Counted from the first letter of the stretch, positions 36,175-45,638 are shown. The stretch: DNA of 64,000 bases from Brevibacillus reuszeri (GCF_001187725.1 NZ_LGIQ01000009.1:380859-444858); one strand, 5' to 3'. The notes: a model not told the origin generated them from the sequence alone. Numbers and translations are program-made.

Positions 36175-37101
36175 TCAACCCAAGCGATTTTTCAGTCTCG
36201 GATCCACTACGACCTGAATGATATCCACGGCAAGCATTATCAGCTTGTACAACACCGCCAGAAAAATAGTGACGGCCATAATGACCGGAGTATCCTTCAT
36301 ATGCACAGCTTTGATGATGATATTGCCAATACCCGGAAGGCCGTAGATTATCTCGATAATCAACGCTCCTCCAAGCAACCAGGCAAATGTCATCCCCAGT
36401 ACGGTGATAATCGGCATCAGCGCGGGTTTGAGGGCATGGCGCATAATCACCCGCAGCTTTCCTGCCCCCTTGGCCTTGGCGGTGCGGATATAGTCCTGCC
36501 GCATCGTCTCCAGCATGGATGTTCGGATCAGCCGGGCCAGAAAAGCCGCGTTTGGCAGAGCAAGGGTGATGACCGGCAGCACATAATGCAGCGGGGAGCC
36601 TGCTCCCATCGAGGGAAGTATGCCGAGCCCTAGTGAAAAAATCAGGATAAGCACAAGTGCCAGGAAAAAGCCCGGCACGGAAGCCAGCAGCAGCGCTGTA
36701 ACGGTTAGGCTGTAGTCGAGGACGCTGTATTGCTTGACTGCCGATACAATTCCCAGGGGAATGCCGATGATGGACATTGCAACAACCGCCAGCAGCGCAA
36801 GGGTGAGTGTCGTCGAGAACTTGGCAAATATTTCTTCAAAGACGGGCCGCCCGCTGCGGTATGAATCACCAAAATCAAGCTTTGACACGTCCAGTAAGTA
36901 TGTTCCGAAACGTTCCAGCATCGGCCTGTCCATTCCAAGCTCGTGATTCAACTCTGCGACCGCTTTCGCATCGGCGTCCTTCCCCAGGATAACGCGCCCG
37001 GGATTTCCTGGAACAACGTTTAGAATGAAAAAGATGATGAAAATAACGACGATCAAGGTCGGTATAATGTGAAGAATTCTTCCTATCGTGTATCTCAGCA
37101 T
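36175..37101 (-). CDS. Peptide ABC transporter permease (DppB type)
   Basis: 308 residues beginning MLRYTIGRILHIIPTLIVVIF, the typical DppB entry, with VVPGNPGRVILG, about six spans and the BPD loop IRTAKAKGAGKLRVIMRHALKPAL. The ATG at 37099-37101 follows GGAGGAG and overlaps the esterase gene by seven bases. Confidence 0.92.
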   Translation of the reverse strand: MLRYTIGRILHIIPTLIVVIFIIFFILNVVPGNPGRVILGKDADAKAVAELNHELGMDRPMLERFGTYLLDVSKLDFGDSYRSGRPVFEEIFAKFSTTLTLALLAVVAMSIIGIPLGIVSAVKQYSVLDYSLTVTALLLASVPGFFLALVLILIFSLGLGILPSMGAGSPLHYVLPVITLALPNAAFLARLIRTSMLETMRQDYIRTAKAKGAGKLRVIMRHALKPALMPIITVLGMTFAWLLGGALIIEIIYGLPGIGNIIIKAVHMKDTPVIMAVTIFLAVLYKLIMLAVDIIQVVVDPRLKNRLG

Positions 37102-38222
37102 GACAGTTCTCCTCCTCTCCGGCCCGGTTTCAGTTGAAACTCCACGTCAACGTCACCCGGGGCTTGAATCTCGATCTTTTCTCCCAATAGATATTTCTTA
37201 AAAAACGAAAGGTGGAGGTCGCAGAGGATGGCGCGTACCTGCTCCGGATCCTTTTCCCCAACAGCCGGATATACTTTTCCGGCAAGCTTCCCGATGATCC
37301 CCCGGTCGGTAAATCCGATATGTCCGACGTTGCTGATGCTGATCCGATAGGCGTCGGCGGAGTTTCGCCGGTACATATCCCGAAGTATCCGGCCTCCGTC
37401 GGTTCCGCTGAACGTCATAAAGGGTTTGCCGATATCCTTGCCAAAGCTACTGCCCAGCTGTGCGCCGTCCATATTGATGCCACAGGCAAACAAATCATAA
37501 GCGGCGCAACAGTTCGCCGCCGTGGCGCCGCCGAAGGAATGTCCCCCCAGCCCAATGCCTTTGGTGAAATCCACCCCGCGGTACAGGAAGCTGGTGGGAT
37601 CGGCATTCAGGGTGTCAAGATATTCCGCCGCCTTCAGAGTATGTCTCTCCCATATATCTGCGCTGTCGTTGAGGTTGCCGTTGTGAATGGCGTGAAATTT
37701 AGCCGCAAGTTCGGCAAGTTCGTTTTCAAAAGCTGTCCCTTCCTGTACACATGCCACTTCATTCAGAAGCTTTTCCGCCATGTCGAGCATTTGGGGCTCA
37801 AATACGTAATCGATATACTTCTGTTCCTTGGGGATGTATGTACCGTCAGGCAGCATCACTGACGCTTCTCCGGTATGCCCGATGGACGCCACCACAAAAC
37901 CAAAGCTTGCCAGGTCCGTGCATAGCAACGTATTGCTCATCTCATACGTTAGGTAACCATGGCTGAATATCAGCAGAGGAAACGGGCCATCCCCTGAAAG
38001 CGCCGCGTCCTTGAGGCATTTGGTATCCACCCGATCGAGTCCCATGGGCTCTAGTACCTGTGGGAACGCGTAAGCAGCTGGTGCACCTGCGCTATCTACA
38101 GCCGGATAGTAAATGGTCAACGAGAGCGGAGTCGAAATATTCTCAATTGAGAATGGATACGATGTGTGCCTCAGACCCACCGGGTAATTCCCGGCGGGTC
38201 CGGGCAGCTCGATGCGCTTCAC
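37095..38222 (-). CDS. PAF-acetylhydrolase-like esterase in the transport operon
   Basis: 375 residues. Alpha/beta hydrolase with LLIFSHGY, nucleophile elbow GGHSFGGAT, an Asp in INMDGAQLG and a His in SNVGHIGFTD. No signal peptide. The GTG start at 38220-38222 overlaps the stop of the binding-protein gene by four bases (GTGA), and the stop overlaps dppB, so it is embedded in the operon and likely acts on the imported compound, for instance by removing an ester-linked acyl group. Related in fold to the enzyme at 15126-16271. Confidence 0.85.
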   Translation of the reverse strand: MKRIELPGPAGNYPVGLRHTSYPFSIENISTPLSLTIYYPAVDSAGAPAAYAFPQVLEPMGLDRVDTKCLKDAALSGDGPFPLLIFSHGYLTYEMSNTLLCTDLASFGFVVASIGHTGEASVMLPDGTYIPKEQKYIDYVFEPQMLDMAEKLLNEVACVQEGTAFENELAELAAKFHAIHNGNLNDSADIWERHTLKAAEYLDTLNADPTSFLYRGVDFTKGIGLGGHSFGGATAANCCAAYDLFACGINMDGAQLGSSFGKDIGKPFMTFSGTDGGRILRDMYRRNSADAYRISISNVGHIGFTDRGIIGKLAGKVYPAVGEKDPEQVRAILCDLHLSFFKKYLLGEKIEIQAPGDVDVEFQLKPGRRGGELSC

Positions 38223-39718
38223 CGTTGCGCTCCCGTTTTCAGCTTGATATCACCAAAGTACAGGCATAGGCTTCCGGCGCCTGCCTTACTGTTATAGTCA
38301 AAATCCGAGTTAATGATATAGGCGAAGGGTGTATCGAAAAGGTTACTAACATCAGCGCGCTCATAAAGGATTTCAAGTGCCTTCCCAATTAACTCTTTGC
38401 GTTTCCCCTCGTTCGTTTCGGTCTGCATCTGTTTGATTAAAGCATCATAATTCGTATTTTTATCCATATGCTCGCCGTAATTGGCCCCTGTGCTACTCAT
38501 GGATATCAGCATGGATTCCAGGGTGCCTGAGAACGAGCCGTACGGCACAATCGTCAACTCCAGTTCACCTTTCTCGAGCTTGTCAAACCAAGCGTTGCCG
38601 TCCAACTGTTCAATCTTTGCATCGATACCGATCTTCTTCAGGTCGCTCTGAACGGATTCGGCCAGAGCGGTCTCCTGCCAAATTGTTATGGTAATGGGAC
38701 TCCCGTCATAGTGGGACTTGCTCAGGTAATCCTTTGCCAGCTTCTCGTCGTATAGCGGACCATAGGATTTATCCGCAAAATCTCCCATAAGGCGTTTAGC
38801 GAACAGGTTCACGGCGGGATCACCGATATTTTCATTGGCGAGGGCGACGGCGTTTACGCGATTCACTGCGTGAAAAATGGCTTTGCGAAGATTGTGATCC
38901 TGTGCCAGCCTGTTGCTGAGGGGAAGGAGCGTATTGGCGGACCATGAATTTTTCTCCAGAACCACCTCAGCCTTGTCGTTACTGTCGAATACCGACAGCT
39001 GGCTGATAGGCGCGCCCATGAACATATCGGCCTCGCCTGTTTGGATCGCAATGACGGCAGTGGAAGGGTCAACAGGTGGTTTAACAATAATGTTCTCCAC
39101 CTCGGCTTTGCCGAGGTGATAACCGTCGTAGGCCTTAAGCGTGATCGTCCCGCCGTTATCCTTCGAGACAAACTTGTAAGGGCCACTGCCCACAGGTGCT
39201 TTCTCAAATGCGGCGGGATCCTTTTCATAGACTACCTTGGGAATGATAAAGATGTTTTCGATGCCGAACGTGAACAGGTTGACGTATGGCGCCGTTTTGT
39301 AAAAAGTAACGGTATGATCGTCATTTTTCTCATAGGAGGCAATGCGGGATTTGAAGCCGTAGGAATAAGTGCCCTTAAAAAACAAATCCAATGAGAATAT
39401 GACGTCGTCAGCCGTCACTGGGGTACCGTCATGGAATTTCGCATTTGGGTCCAGATAGAAAACCGTTTTTTCTCCAGTATCGTCCCAGCGTTTCGCCAGC
39501 ATTGGGGCAATATTGCCGTCGGTATCCATCTTTACAAGTCCGTCATAGATCGCATGCATCACATTGGGCTCGCAAAGACCGATATCCAGTGGAACCAGCG
39601 AATCACTTGGCGCAAAAGCAATGTAAGTCAAGGTATCTCTGCTGACGCTTGGCTTGCTGCATGCACCCAGACCTGTTACAAGTGCAATAAATAGCAGGAT
39701 TGCCAGTAATCTTTTCAT
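38219..39718 (-). CDS. Peptide ABC transporter substrate-binding lipoprotein (SBP family 5)
   Basis: 499 residues. Signal peptide MKRLLAILLFIALVTGLGAC with lipobox LGAC, then the family-5 fold: MHAIYDGLVKMDTDGNI, LAKRWDDTGEKTVFYL, KFHDGTPVTADDVIFSLDLF, and PVGSGPYKFVS. The start ATG at 39716-39718 follows GGAGGG. Family-5 proteins bind di- or oligopeptides, nickel or opine-type metallophores, so the ligand is open. First structural gene of the transport operon, about 90 bp after the TetR gene. Confidence 0.92.
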   Translation of the reverse strand: MKRLLAILLFIALVTGLGACSKPSVSRDTLTYIAFAPSDSLVPLDIGLCEPNVMHAIYDGLVKMDTDGNIAPMLAKRWDDTGEKTVFYLDPNAKFHDGTPVTADDVIFSLDLFFKGTYSYGFKSRIASYEKNDDHTVTFYKTAPYVNLFTFGIENIFIIPKVVYEKDPAAFEKAPVGSGPYKFVSKDNGGTITLKAYDGYHLGKAEVENIIVKPPVDPSTAVIAIQTGEADMFMGAPISQLSVFDSNDKAEVVLEKNSWSANTLLPLSNRLAQDHNLRKAIFHAVNRVNAVALANENIGDPAVNLFAKRLMGDFADKSYGPLYDEKLAKDYLSKSHYDGSPITITIWQETALAESVQSDLKKIGIDAKIEQLDGNAWFDKLEKGELELTIVPYGSFSGTLESMLISMSSTGANYGEHMDKNTNYDALIKQMQTETNEGKRKELIGKALEILYERADVSNLFDTPFAYIINSDFDYNSKAGAGSLCLYFGDIKLKTGAQR

Positions 39719-39808
39719 AAATATGCCCTCCACATTAGCTTATTTTAGAACGGCTTCCATCGAAGCAAGTTGGCAAGGCTAATCCAAACTTCCAGGATGG
39801 CGTGTTTG

Positions 39809-40402
39809 TCATTCAGCGGAATCAGGCTTCATAATGCCGTACCTGAAAAAGGATTGATAGAAATTTCGCGCGATTTCGGAACAGAGCTCCACATCCTCCA
39901 GTGAATTAAGCCCCATCTCCCTGAAATAGAGCTGAAGGTTGTACATGGTAGTGCCGTACATGTAGGCGATCAAATCCGGGTCAATATCTTCTCGCAGCAT
40001 TCCCCCATACTTCAGCTTGAGAAGTTCCTTTAAAAAGACACTTTTTGTCGCATCTTTGTATTTGCCGAAATAGAGCTTTAGGAGCGTGCTTTCAGGTGCG
40101 TTGCGTATCGTATGAATCAGCCGACGGTCCGCCAGGGATCTTTCGCCTTTCTCTTCTTTGGGATTGCGGATGAAGTCTTCCGACAGTTCGTCATAGTCGC
40201 CGTACCAGTTCAGAAACGTGATAAATAGATCTTCTTTGTCTTTGAAATAACGATAGAATGTCGCCGCAGGCAATGAAAGCTTATCGGTGAGTATCTCCAT
40301 CGAGATTTCATCGAACGAATACTCGCTGAACAAATCCTTTGCCAATAAAAAGATTGCTTCTTTTTTTTCATCCGAAAGTAGTTCGAAATTTTTCTTAGGC
40401 AT
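39809..40402 (-). CDS. TetR-family regulator of the peptide operon
   Basis: 197 residues. N-terminal helix-turn-helix: KKEAIFLLAKDLFSEYSFDEISMEILTDKL, then SLPAATFYRYFKDKEDLF, the typical TetR recognition helix. The rest is an all-helical ligand domain. ATG at 40400-40402 has GGAG ten bases upstream. It precedes the transport genes in the same direction and probably represses them until a peptide-related ligand is present. Confidence 0.85.
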   Translation of the reverse strand: MPKKNFELLSDEKKEAIFLLAKDLFSEYSFDEISMEILTDKLSLPAATFYRYFKDKEDLFITFLNWYGDYDELSEDFIRNPKEEKGERSLADRRLIHTIRNAPESTLLKLYFGKYKDATKSVFLKELLKLKYGGMLREDIDPDLIAYMYGTTMYNLQLYFREMGLNSLEDVELCSEIARNFYQSFFRYGIMKPDSAE

Positions 40403-40779
40403 TTTTTCATAACTCCATTCCAAAATGATAATTTTAATATCCATAGATTGTGAATTTATCATATTGTAGAATAATTATGAAAATTAATCAACAAATATCA
40501 GCTCGATTTATGAATAGCGACAATTCTTTAGGCCTTTAATTCGGCATATGAGCTTTAGGTATCGATAATCGTCCTTTTTGCATTTTGGGCGAAGCTTTTC
40601 ATAAAAATCGAATGAAAAAAGCAACAACAGTGAATCGTTTTCCAATGGCAGGCGGACAGTGATCTCTTAAGAAACCACGATACGAACCATATTCCACGAT
40701 TGCTTGTTGTTGCTTGTTGTTGCTGCTTGATGGAATTGACAGCTCCGATTTCGACAACGACGGATGCAGCTACTTCTCC
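40403..40779. other. Intergenic region with a short TTGTTGC tandem repeat
   Basis: No gene. It contains the probable promoter region of the TetR gene and a simple repeat, TTGCTTGTTG units at 40700-40728. Nothing else was recognised. Confidence 0.4.
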
Positions 40780-42678
40780 TTATTCTAGCTTGACGGAAAT
40801 GTCCAACGGTTCAACACCCGCAAACACGATATATCCGTCACAGGTAAGGGGCATATCCTGATGTAAAAGCTCATCATAATGGATGCTCAAATCATTTTTC
40901 AGCATCATGACACGCACAGACCAGGATTTGGCGATCTGGAGTTTTTTCCCCGCTGCAATTTTGTAGACCAGATTACTGCATGGCTTGTCAGATACAATGC
41001 GTCCATTCTTCAGAAATACAAGGGTATCCGAATCCACATACTCAAACCCGCCGCTGTAAATCAGCTCCCTGCCATCCCTTTCAAATGCAAAAGGCGCGAA
41101 GGTGTTGTGGGAGCCAGGGTATCCGGGAGCATCCAAAATGTGTCCTGTCTCATTGTCATTTCGGGTTATGACCGGTACGGTATAGTAAGGGCTGCAATGA
41201 AACAGCAGAATGCCGCTCCCTTCGAATTGCTCGATGATCAGTCCTCCTGCAGGCTGGTAATCGCCAGGATGCATGTTGCATGCCAGATAAGTTTTCCCCG
41301 TTCTGTTCCTCCACTTCTCATGGAGGCTGGGAGTCTCTTCCAAATCAACTTTCTGCCCAATCACCATGGTCTCTGAGGCCGTCTCGATCAGTAGGTAGCG
41401 CCTGCCCCCCTGCTCCCGGAAGCGCAGCACCCCGTCGTCAGATACAAACCCATCCCCAAAGTACACCGCTTTTTCTACATAGGGAATCCACCCCGAACAG
41501 CGCTCATACCGTTCCACCGTGATGAAATCCCTGCCCGTAGCAACCCGATAGATGGCGCTTGCCGACATAAAAACTCCTTGAAACCTCTCTAGGTGGACTT
41601 CGTGGGAAGTAACCGTTTCTGGCTTCAGCAGCGGCTTCCGGCGTGCCGTTCGATTTTGCCGCATCTCAATATATTGGGCACATAATTCACAAAGAATGTC
41701 CAGGGGATCCAACTGCGTATCTGAGGTGGTGGAAATCGCCGCTGAGAATCCATATTCCCTGCTTACCAGAAGATAAGCGGCATATTGAACAGTCCCCCCT
41801 CTCTTGCCCAGCGCGCCGGGCCCAAAATCAAACTCTTTATGTAAAAAATTCACCGTGTCCCAGCCCAGTCCCTGATCCTCCGCAAGGAGCATACCCTGCG
41901 GCCTTGCGATCTCCTGGATGCTCTCATCCGCCAGGATACCACAGGCATCTAGGAACAGGTGCCCCACTCTGGCACAATCGAGAAGATTGGTTACGATTCC
42001 CCCAGAACCTATCGCCGTGACATATTCCGCGGGGCAGTTCTTCATATGGATCGCCTGTTTCAATCCGTTAGCAGGGTTCCCGTCGCCTGTGGAGCCTGCT
42101 CCCGCCGGGGTGGTTATATATTCCCTGATAAAATCCATGTATTCTCTGCCCGCAACTGCCGCAACCGCCATCTCCGCCAAGCTAAACCCATCATTGCAAT
42201 AGGTGGAAAAGGCTCCGGGGTCTGCCTTGAGGGAGGCTTTAGAAAAATAGTCATATCGCTCGTCATAGCAATTGGAAAAAAGCCACTGGGCGGTAATATC
42301 ATTTCTGGCGCAAGACCCCGGCAAGCCCGACGAGTGATTTAGGCACATCCGCAGTGTGATGCTGCGATGCCGGGGATCCCGCATGGTGAAACGAGGCAGA
42401 TATTCCACAACTGGAGTATCCAGAGCCAGCCTCCCCTGTTCCACAAGCTTCAGCACCGCCATGGCGCAATAAACCTTGGAAACAGAGGCGACTCCAAATC
42501 GATCGTTTATGGTGACAGGCGAGTTGTCATCTGGGCTTCTTCCAACCGCCGCGGCGGCAGCATGGTTTCCGCCTATAATCGCTACACTGGCAGCGGTTCC
42601 ACTGGCAGATACTTTTTCCTGTAAATAGCGTTGCATGTGCAAAGAAAAATCTTTTTCCATACAAAATCCAATTCCCAT
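40780..42678 (-). CDS. Serine hydrolase of the beta-lactamase/PBP class C type
   Basis: 632 residues. The N-terminal domain has the SxxK motif as Ser65-Val-Ser-Lys68 and the YxN motif as Tyr160-Cys-Asn162, so the acyl-enzyme machinery is present. The C-terminal 280 residues are a separate beta-rich region found in long family members such as D-aminopeptidases and esterases. No signal peptide or membrane helix is evident, unusual for a beta-lactamase and in favour of an intracellular peptidase or esterase. ATG at 42676-42678 follows GAGGG. It points in the same direction as the transport operon and shares its GC-rich composition. Confidence 0.82.
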   Translation of the reverse strand: MGIGFCMEKDFSLHMQRYLQEKVSASGTAASVAIIGGNHAAAAAVGRSPDDNSPVTINDRFGVASVSKVYCAMAVLKLVEQGRLALDTPVVEYLPRFTMRDPRHRSITLRMCLNHSSGLPGSCARNDITAQWLFSNCYDERYDYFSKASLKADPGAFSTYCNDGFSLAEMAVAAVAGREYMDFIREYITTPAGAGSTGDGNPANGLKQAIHMKNCPAEYVTAIGSGGIVTNLLDCARVGHLFLDACGILADESIQEIARPQGMLLAEDQGLGWDTVNFLHKEFDFGPGALGKRGGTVQYAAYLLVSREYGFSAAISTTSDTQLDPLDILCELCAQYIEMRQNRTARRKPLLKPETVTSHEVHLERFQGVFMSASAIYRVATGRDFITVERYERCSGWIPYVEKAVYFGDGFVSDDGVLRFREQGGRRYLLIETASETMVIGQKVDLEETPSLHEKWRNRTGKTYLACNMHPGDYQPAGGLIIEQFEGSGILLFHCSPYYTVPVITRNDNETGHILDAPGYPGSHNTFAPFAFERDGRELIYSGGFEYVDSDTLVFLKNGRIVSDKPCSNLVYKIAAGKKLQIAKSWSVRVMMLKNDLSIHYDELLHQDMPLTCDGYIVFAGVEPLDISVKLE

Positions 42679-43020
42679 ACAATCCCTCTTTCACATTAGT
42701 ATATTGATATTTTAATATGACAGCATCATTTACTGGAGCCGCAGTTGAATATTCTGGATTTAACCTCGATGGTAACACTTTCGCCTCTATGAGGAAAGAA
42801 CCGCTTCTGCCAAAACTCCAGTATCTAGACATACAAGATTTTCAATGTCACGTAAGTAGTAAGGCGCGTCTCTGACTAGCCGTCCCGAATTTTGTATGGA
42901 TTTTGTCGGGGACTTTTTAATATCTGCCTGTATCCAACTCTCAACAAAAAAACCACCTGTGAGGTGGTTCGTGGCAATGCTGTATTCAACTCTCGATACT
43001 CGTTAGTCTTTTACTTCGCT
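42679..43020. other. Intergenic, promoter region of the serine hydrolase plus a terminator
   Basis: No gene. AT-rich sequence at about 42690-42720 may hold the serine hydrolase promoter. The hairpin at 42944-42969 belongs to the gene at 43021. Confidence 0.4.
42944..42969 (-). terminator. Rho-independent terminator
   Basis: AACCACC and GGTGGTT form a stem with a short loop; on the minus strand it is followed by an uninterrupted T-run. It ends the gene at 43021-43410. Confidence 0.75.
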
Positions 43021-43410
43021 TCAAGGGAAATATATTTCGCCGTCGTCGCTACTGACATCAAAAAATCCTACCTTGTGTTTTAACGCTAATTCCCGCATAG
43101 TCGAATAGGCTTCCTCAGCTACAGAATAAGCAAAAGCCGCATAGATGACGGCAGACCCAAGCGAATAGTCGGTCAAGCGGTTATCAGTTCCTGCTTCCTC
43201 CATAGCTTCAAAAATTTCATCATCTACATTCATATTGGGAAAATGCTCAGACAGCTCACTGTAAAAGCGCTGCAGCGCCTCCGAACAGACCGAAGAATGC
43301 TGATATTCATGATCTTCCGACCATTGCACTTGCTGCTCATACCAATCCATAAACGCCTTCCTTTCCTTCGGCGCTTTGGACGGCTCAAAAGCCATTAAAT
43401 CATAGCTCAT
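43021..43410 (-). CDS. Conserved-looking hypothetical protein, 129 aa
   Basis: Starts MSYDLMAFEPSKAPKERKAF with the ATG at 43408-43410 and GGAGGAATTC upstream; the open frame extends further but without a start site. An acidic soluble protein with several Trp/Tyr residues (MDWYEQQVQWSEDHEYQHSS, FDVSSDDGEIYFP). The MSYDLMxFE opening is, to my knowledge, shared by small proteins of unknown function in many Bacillales. Single gene with its own terminator. Confidence 0.75.
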   Translation of the reverse strand: MSYDLMAFEPSKAPKERKAFMDWYEQQVQWSEDHEYQHSSVCSEALQRFYSELSEHFPNMNVDDEIFEAMEEAGTDNRLTDYSLGSAVIYAAFAYSVAEEAYSTMRELALKHKVGFFDVSSDDGEIYFP

Positions 43411-43571
43411 TTGAATTCCTCCATATTTAGATATGTGTAATTTATTTCCATTGTACAGATTACTTGTCCCTCGTCTATCCATCTTTCATCTCAATTTTGC
43501 AGGGAAGACTAGATTTCGTGCTTAATCATGTAAACATCGGTTAATTGTCAACATCGTCTTGTTTAATGAAA

Positions 43572-43604
43572 AATAAAAAGGCACTCAGATCATACCGAGT
43601 GCTT
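43572..43604 (-). terminator. Terminator overlapping the ArpU-like stop codon
   Basis: GCACTC and GAGTGC pair around AGATCATACC; on the minus strand the stem is followed by CTTTTTATTTTT. The stem includes the stop codon of the small ORF at 43585. Confidence 0.65.
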
Positions 43605-43758
43605 TGGCAATTTGAGCAATTACATCTTTTTTACTTTCGTAATACTGGTCCTTTGTTAGTCCAAGTTCTAAGTAAACGTTGATGTCTTTAACCCTTGAAG
43701 TGCTGAGATACTTTACTGGTTGAAGAAAAGACAATTGTTCTTGTATCTGTGCCCTCAT
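43585..43758 (-). pseudogene. Phage ArpU-like regulator, C-terminal remnant
   Basis: 57 codons from ATG 43756-43758 to TGA. The part VKDINVYLELGLTKDQYYESKKDV and AKALG resembles the C-terminal helix-turn-helix of ArpU-type phage late regulators (about 140 residues when complete). Upstream frames do not restore the missing N-terminus. A weak AAGGA site makes expression of the short form possible. Probably a prophage leftover. Confidence 0.45.
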
Positions 43759-43944
43759 CTTCCAGTTCCTTCTCGTGGTATGCCCCTGGTATAATGTTTT
43801 TGCCGAACATATATGCGCGCTCCCTGTTGGGGGCTATTTTTATGCATTTATAATCTCTTACACTAATTTACAGAAGATCTGTAGTCTTTCAACACTCGCA
43901 TTGTTATAATTTGGATAAATTGCAATCGAAAAGGGGAAAGAAAG
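43759..43944 (+). promoter_or_regulatory. Upstream region of the Spo0E-like gene
   Basis: AT-rich, with TTACACTAATTTACA and a TATAATTTGG-like segment (TTATAATT near 43905-43912) that could be the -10 element. No gene is seen in it. Confidence 0.3.
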
Positions 43945-44139
43945 ATGGGACCTGATGATGTAGATTGTCTAGACCTAAAGATAGAAGCTCTCCGGAACGA
44001 ACTTAACTCGTTTGCGCAAATTTGCAGTCTAACAGGTCCGATAATAATCTCTTTGAGTCAAAGAATAGATTTCTACTTGAACATTCGTACCAAGATACTT
44101 TCTCAAGATCAACACCCCATTAGTCAGGCTAATCGGTAG
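43945..44139 (+). CDS. Spo0E-family aspartyl-phosphate phosphatase
   Basis: 64 residues, the normal size. A helix LKIEALRNELNSFAQ, a short turn, and a second helix IISLSQRIDFYLN carry the family motif S-Q-x-x-D (SQRID). These proteins dephosphorylate Spo0A-P and so delay sporulation. ATG at 43945 follows AAGGGGAAAG. Its presence supports a spore-forming host. Confidence 0.75.
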   Translation: MGPDDVDCLDLKIEALRNELNSFAQICSLTGPIIISLSQRIDFYLNIRTKILSQDQHPISQANR

Positions 44140-44367
44140 TTATTTCAACGCCAGATATTAACTTCTGAAGTAATGGTGTAAAATAAATACGATTCTCGCA
44201 ATACCAAATTTTAGATACAATTACTACTATTAATGTTAAGGTGCATCAAAGTTAGCAGAAGAGGATAGAGAAATTTTTGGTGACTATAATATCGATCGCG
44301 TAGATGAGCTTCGAACGGAATAACCCAACGCACTTCGTTCATCTGTTTTAATTAGATATTACAGTAA

Positions 44368-44547
44368 CTTAAAAAACCCCTTGTTTTTAGAATCGAAACC
44401 TTTCCACATGTTCACATTAACCACATAAATGAAATTGTTTTTGAAAATGAACTTTCAAGACAAGTATTTGATGACATGAAAACGTTTGTGAAGTCTCTTT
44501 TTAAAGATATTCAGGAATTTAAAGAAGCTCATAAATTGATGTTTTAA
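44368..44547 (+). pseudogene. Unidentified gene fragment, 3' end
   Basis: A 59-codon open frame without a start codon encodes HVHINHINEIVFENELSRQV followed by MKTFVKSLFKDIQEFKEAH and ends shortly before a terminator. It looks like the tail of a lost gene of unknown family. The preceding stretch 44140-44367 has no other recognisable content. Confidence 0.4.
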
Positions 44548-44551
44548 TTTG

Positions 44552-44575
44552 CCCCCTTTAAGGGGGTTTATTTAA
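44552..44575 (+). terminator. Rho-independent terminator
   Basis: CCCCC (44552-44556) and GGGGG (44562-44566) with TTTAA between, followed by TTTATTTAATTT, right after the gene fragment ending at 44547. Confidence 0.65.
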
Positions 44576-44674
44576 TTTCTCTATGGGTAAATAGATGCCT
44601 TTTGTATTTGCCAATAATTAACAGTAATGTTAAAATGGAACCGCTACTAACCGGAAAAAATAGGTGGGAGTATT

Positions 44675-45079
44675 ATGCTTACGTATTTTAAAGGCTGTAC
44701 TGGTTCGCTAATTGGTGCAACTTTGATCTTCTTTTTACTAATCAATGATCCACTTGAAAACATAAAACTTCTATCACTCATTACTCCCTTCATTTTTATT
44801 GGAGGAATTTTTGGCTTTTTTCTCTTAAAAATTCTCCATTCAAAGAACATATCGAGTTTCTGGTTAAGTTTACTTTGTTTTGTTCTATTAGGTGAATTCT
44901 TTGCCCTAATCCTTCATTATTTCCTACCTTTTCCATGGATTCTAAACCTTATGACAGTAGTTGGCTCTGCAACATTTTTTCTAGTACATCAGATTAAAAA
45001 TGCTGCTTTTTCACTTTTTCTTGCATTCATTGGCCCACTGTCTTCACTTACTCTTGGATTTGCTACTAGACACATGTAA
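44675..45079 (+). CDS. Hypothetical membrane protein, 134 aa
   Basis: Four hydrophobic spans (SLIGATLIFFLLI, LITPFIFIGGIFGFFLL, WLSLLCFVLLGEFFALILHY, AAFSLFLAFIGPLSSLTLG) with short loops. ATG at 44675 follows GGTGGGAG. No family recognised. Confidence 0.6.
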   Translation: MLTYFKGCTGSLIGATLIFFLLINDPLENIKLLSLITPFIFIGGIFGFFLLKILHSKNISSFWLSLLCFVLLGEFFALILHYFLPFPWILNLMTVVGSATFFLVHQIKNAAFSLFLAFIGPLSSLTLGFATRHM

Positions 45080-45112
45080 TGTTTTGTTAATCTCAGCTTT
45101 TTGAAAAAATGA

Positions 45113-45331
45113 TCACAGAAGCTTATAGTTTTAGTTAGCAGCGCTGGAATTCTTTCAGACGGTTACTTCTTTAGTACAATCCCTGAAATTCTGGTTAAAC
45201 AAGTATGTCAAGGCAAAGGAATTGGAAAGAACCTAATGGAACTTGCCTGGGACGCATCGCCTACATCCTTGATCTTTGGGAGATATAAAAAATCGCTTCA
45301 GTTGTTTGTCAAAAGGAAGACAAGACCTTAA
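45113..45331 (+). pseudogene. GNAT acetyltransferase remnant
   Basis: The frame, opened by a TGA and lacking a start, encodes FSTIPEILVKQVCQGKGIGK followed by NLMELAWDASPTSLIFG. This contains the acetyl-CoA binding motif Q-x-x-GxG/A of GNAT enzymes. The N-terminal half is missing and the C-terminal part diverges. Not functional. Confidence 0.65.
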
Positions 45332-45413
45332 ATAACTGAACACAATGGGCATTCTGAAAACACTCCTGCTCTCCAAAATATGGAGATATTCATCTAATTG
45401 GAGGTGTCCCTTT

Positions 45414-45638
45414 ATGAAAGAGAATCCTGACCACGATCAACGTCATATAGCTCCAGAAATTCAGCCTTTCAACAGCGTAACTGATCATTATCAAAAGATA
45501 GTGGGCATGCCCATCCGACCGGCTGATATCAAAAAGTTGCCAAAACCTATTCGTTGGTTTGGTTATTTTGTTTTTTCATGCGTACTCATTGGTGGATTTA
45601 TGTTTTTAATACTGTTGGTTATACAAAGCTTTAAATGA
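45414..45638 (+). CDS. Small single-span membrane protein, 74 aa
   Basis: Starts MKENPDHDQRHIAPEIQPFN, and after a hydrophilic 45-residue part ends with one membrane helix (YFVFSCVLIGGFMFLILLVI). ATG at 45414 is preceded by GGAGG. The function is unknown. Confidence 0.65.
   Translation: MKENPDHDQRHIAPEIQPFNSVTDHYQKIVGMPIRPADIKKLPKPIRWFGYFVFSCVLIGGFMFLILLVIQSFK

Noticed and set aside
40700..40728. TTGTTGC repeat as a regulatory element
   Set aside because: A short simple-sequence repeat without symmetry or relation to the promoters; no support for a function.
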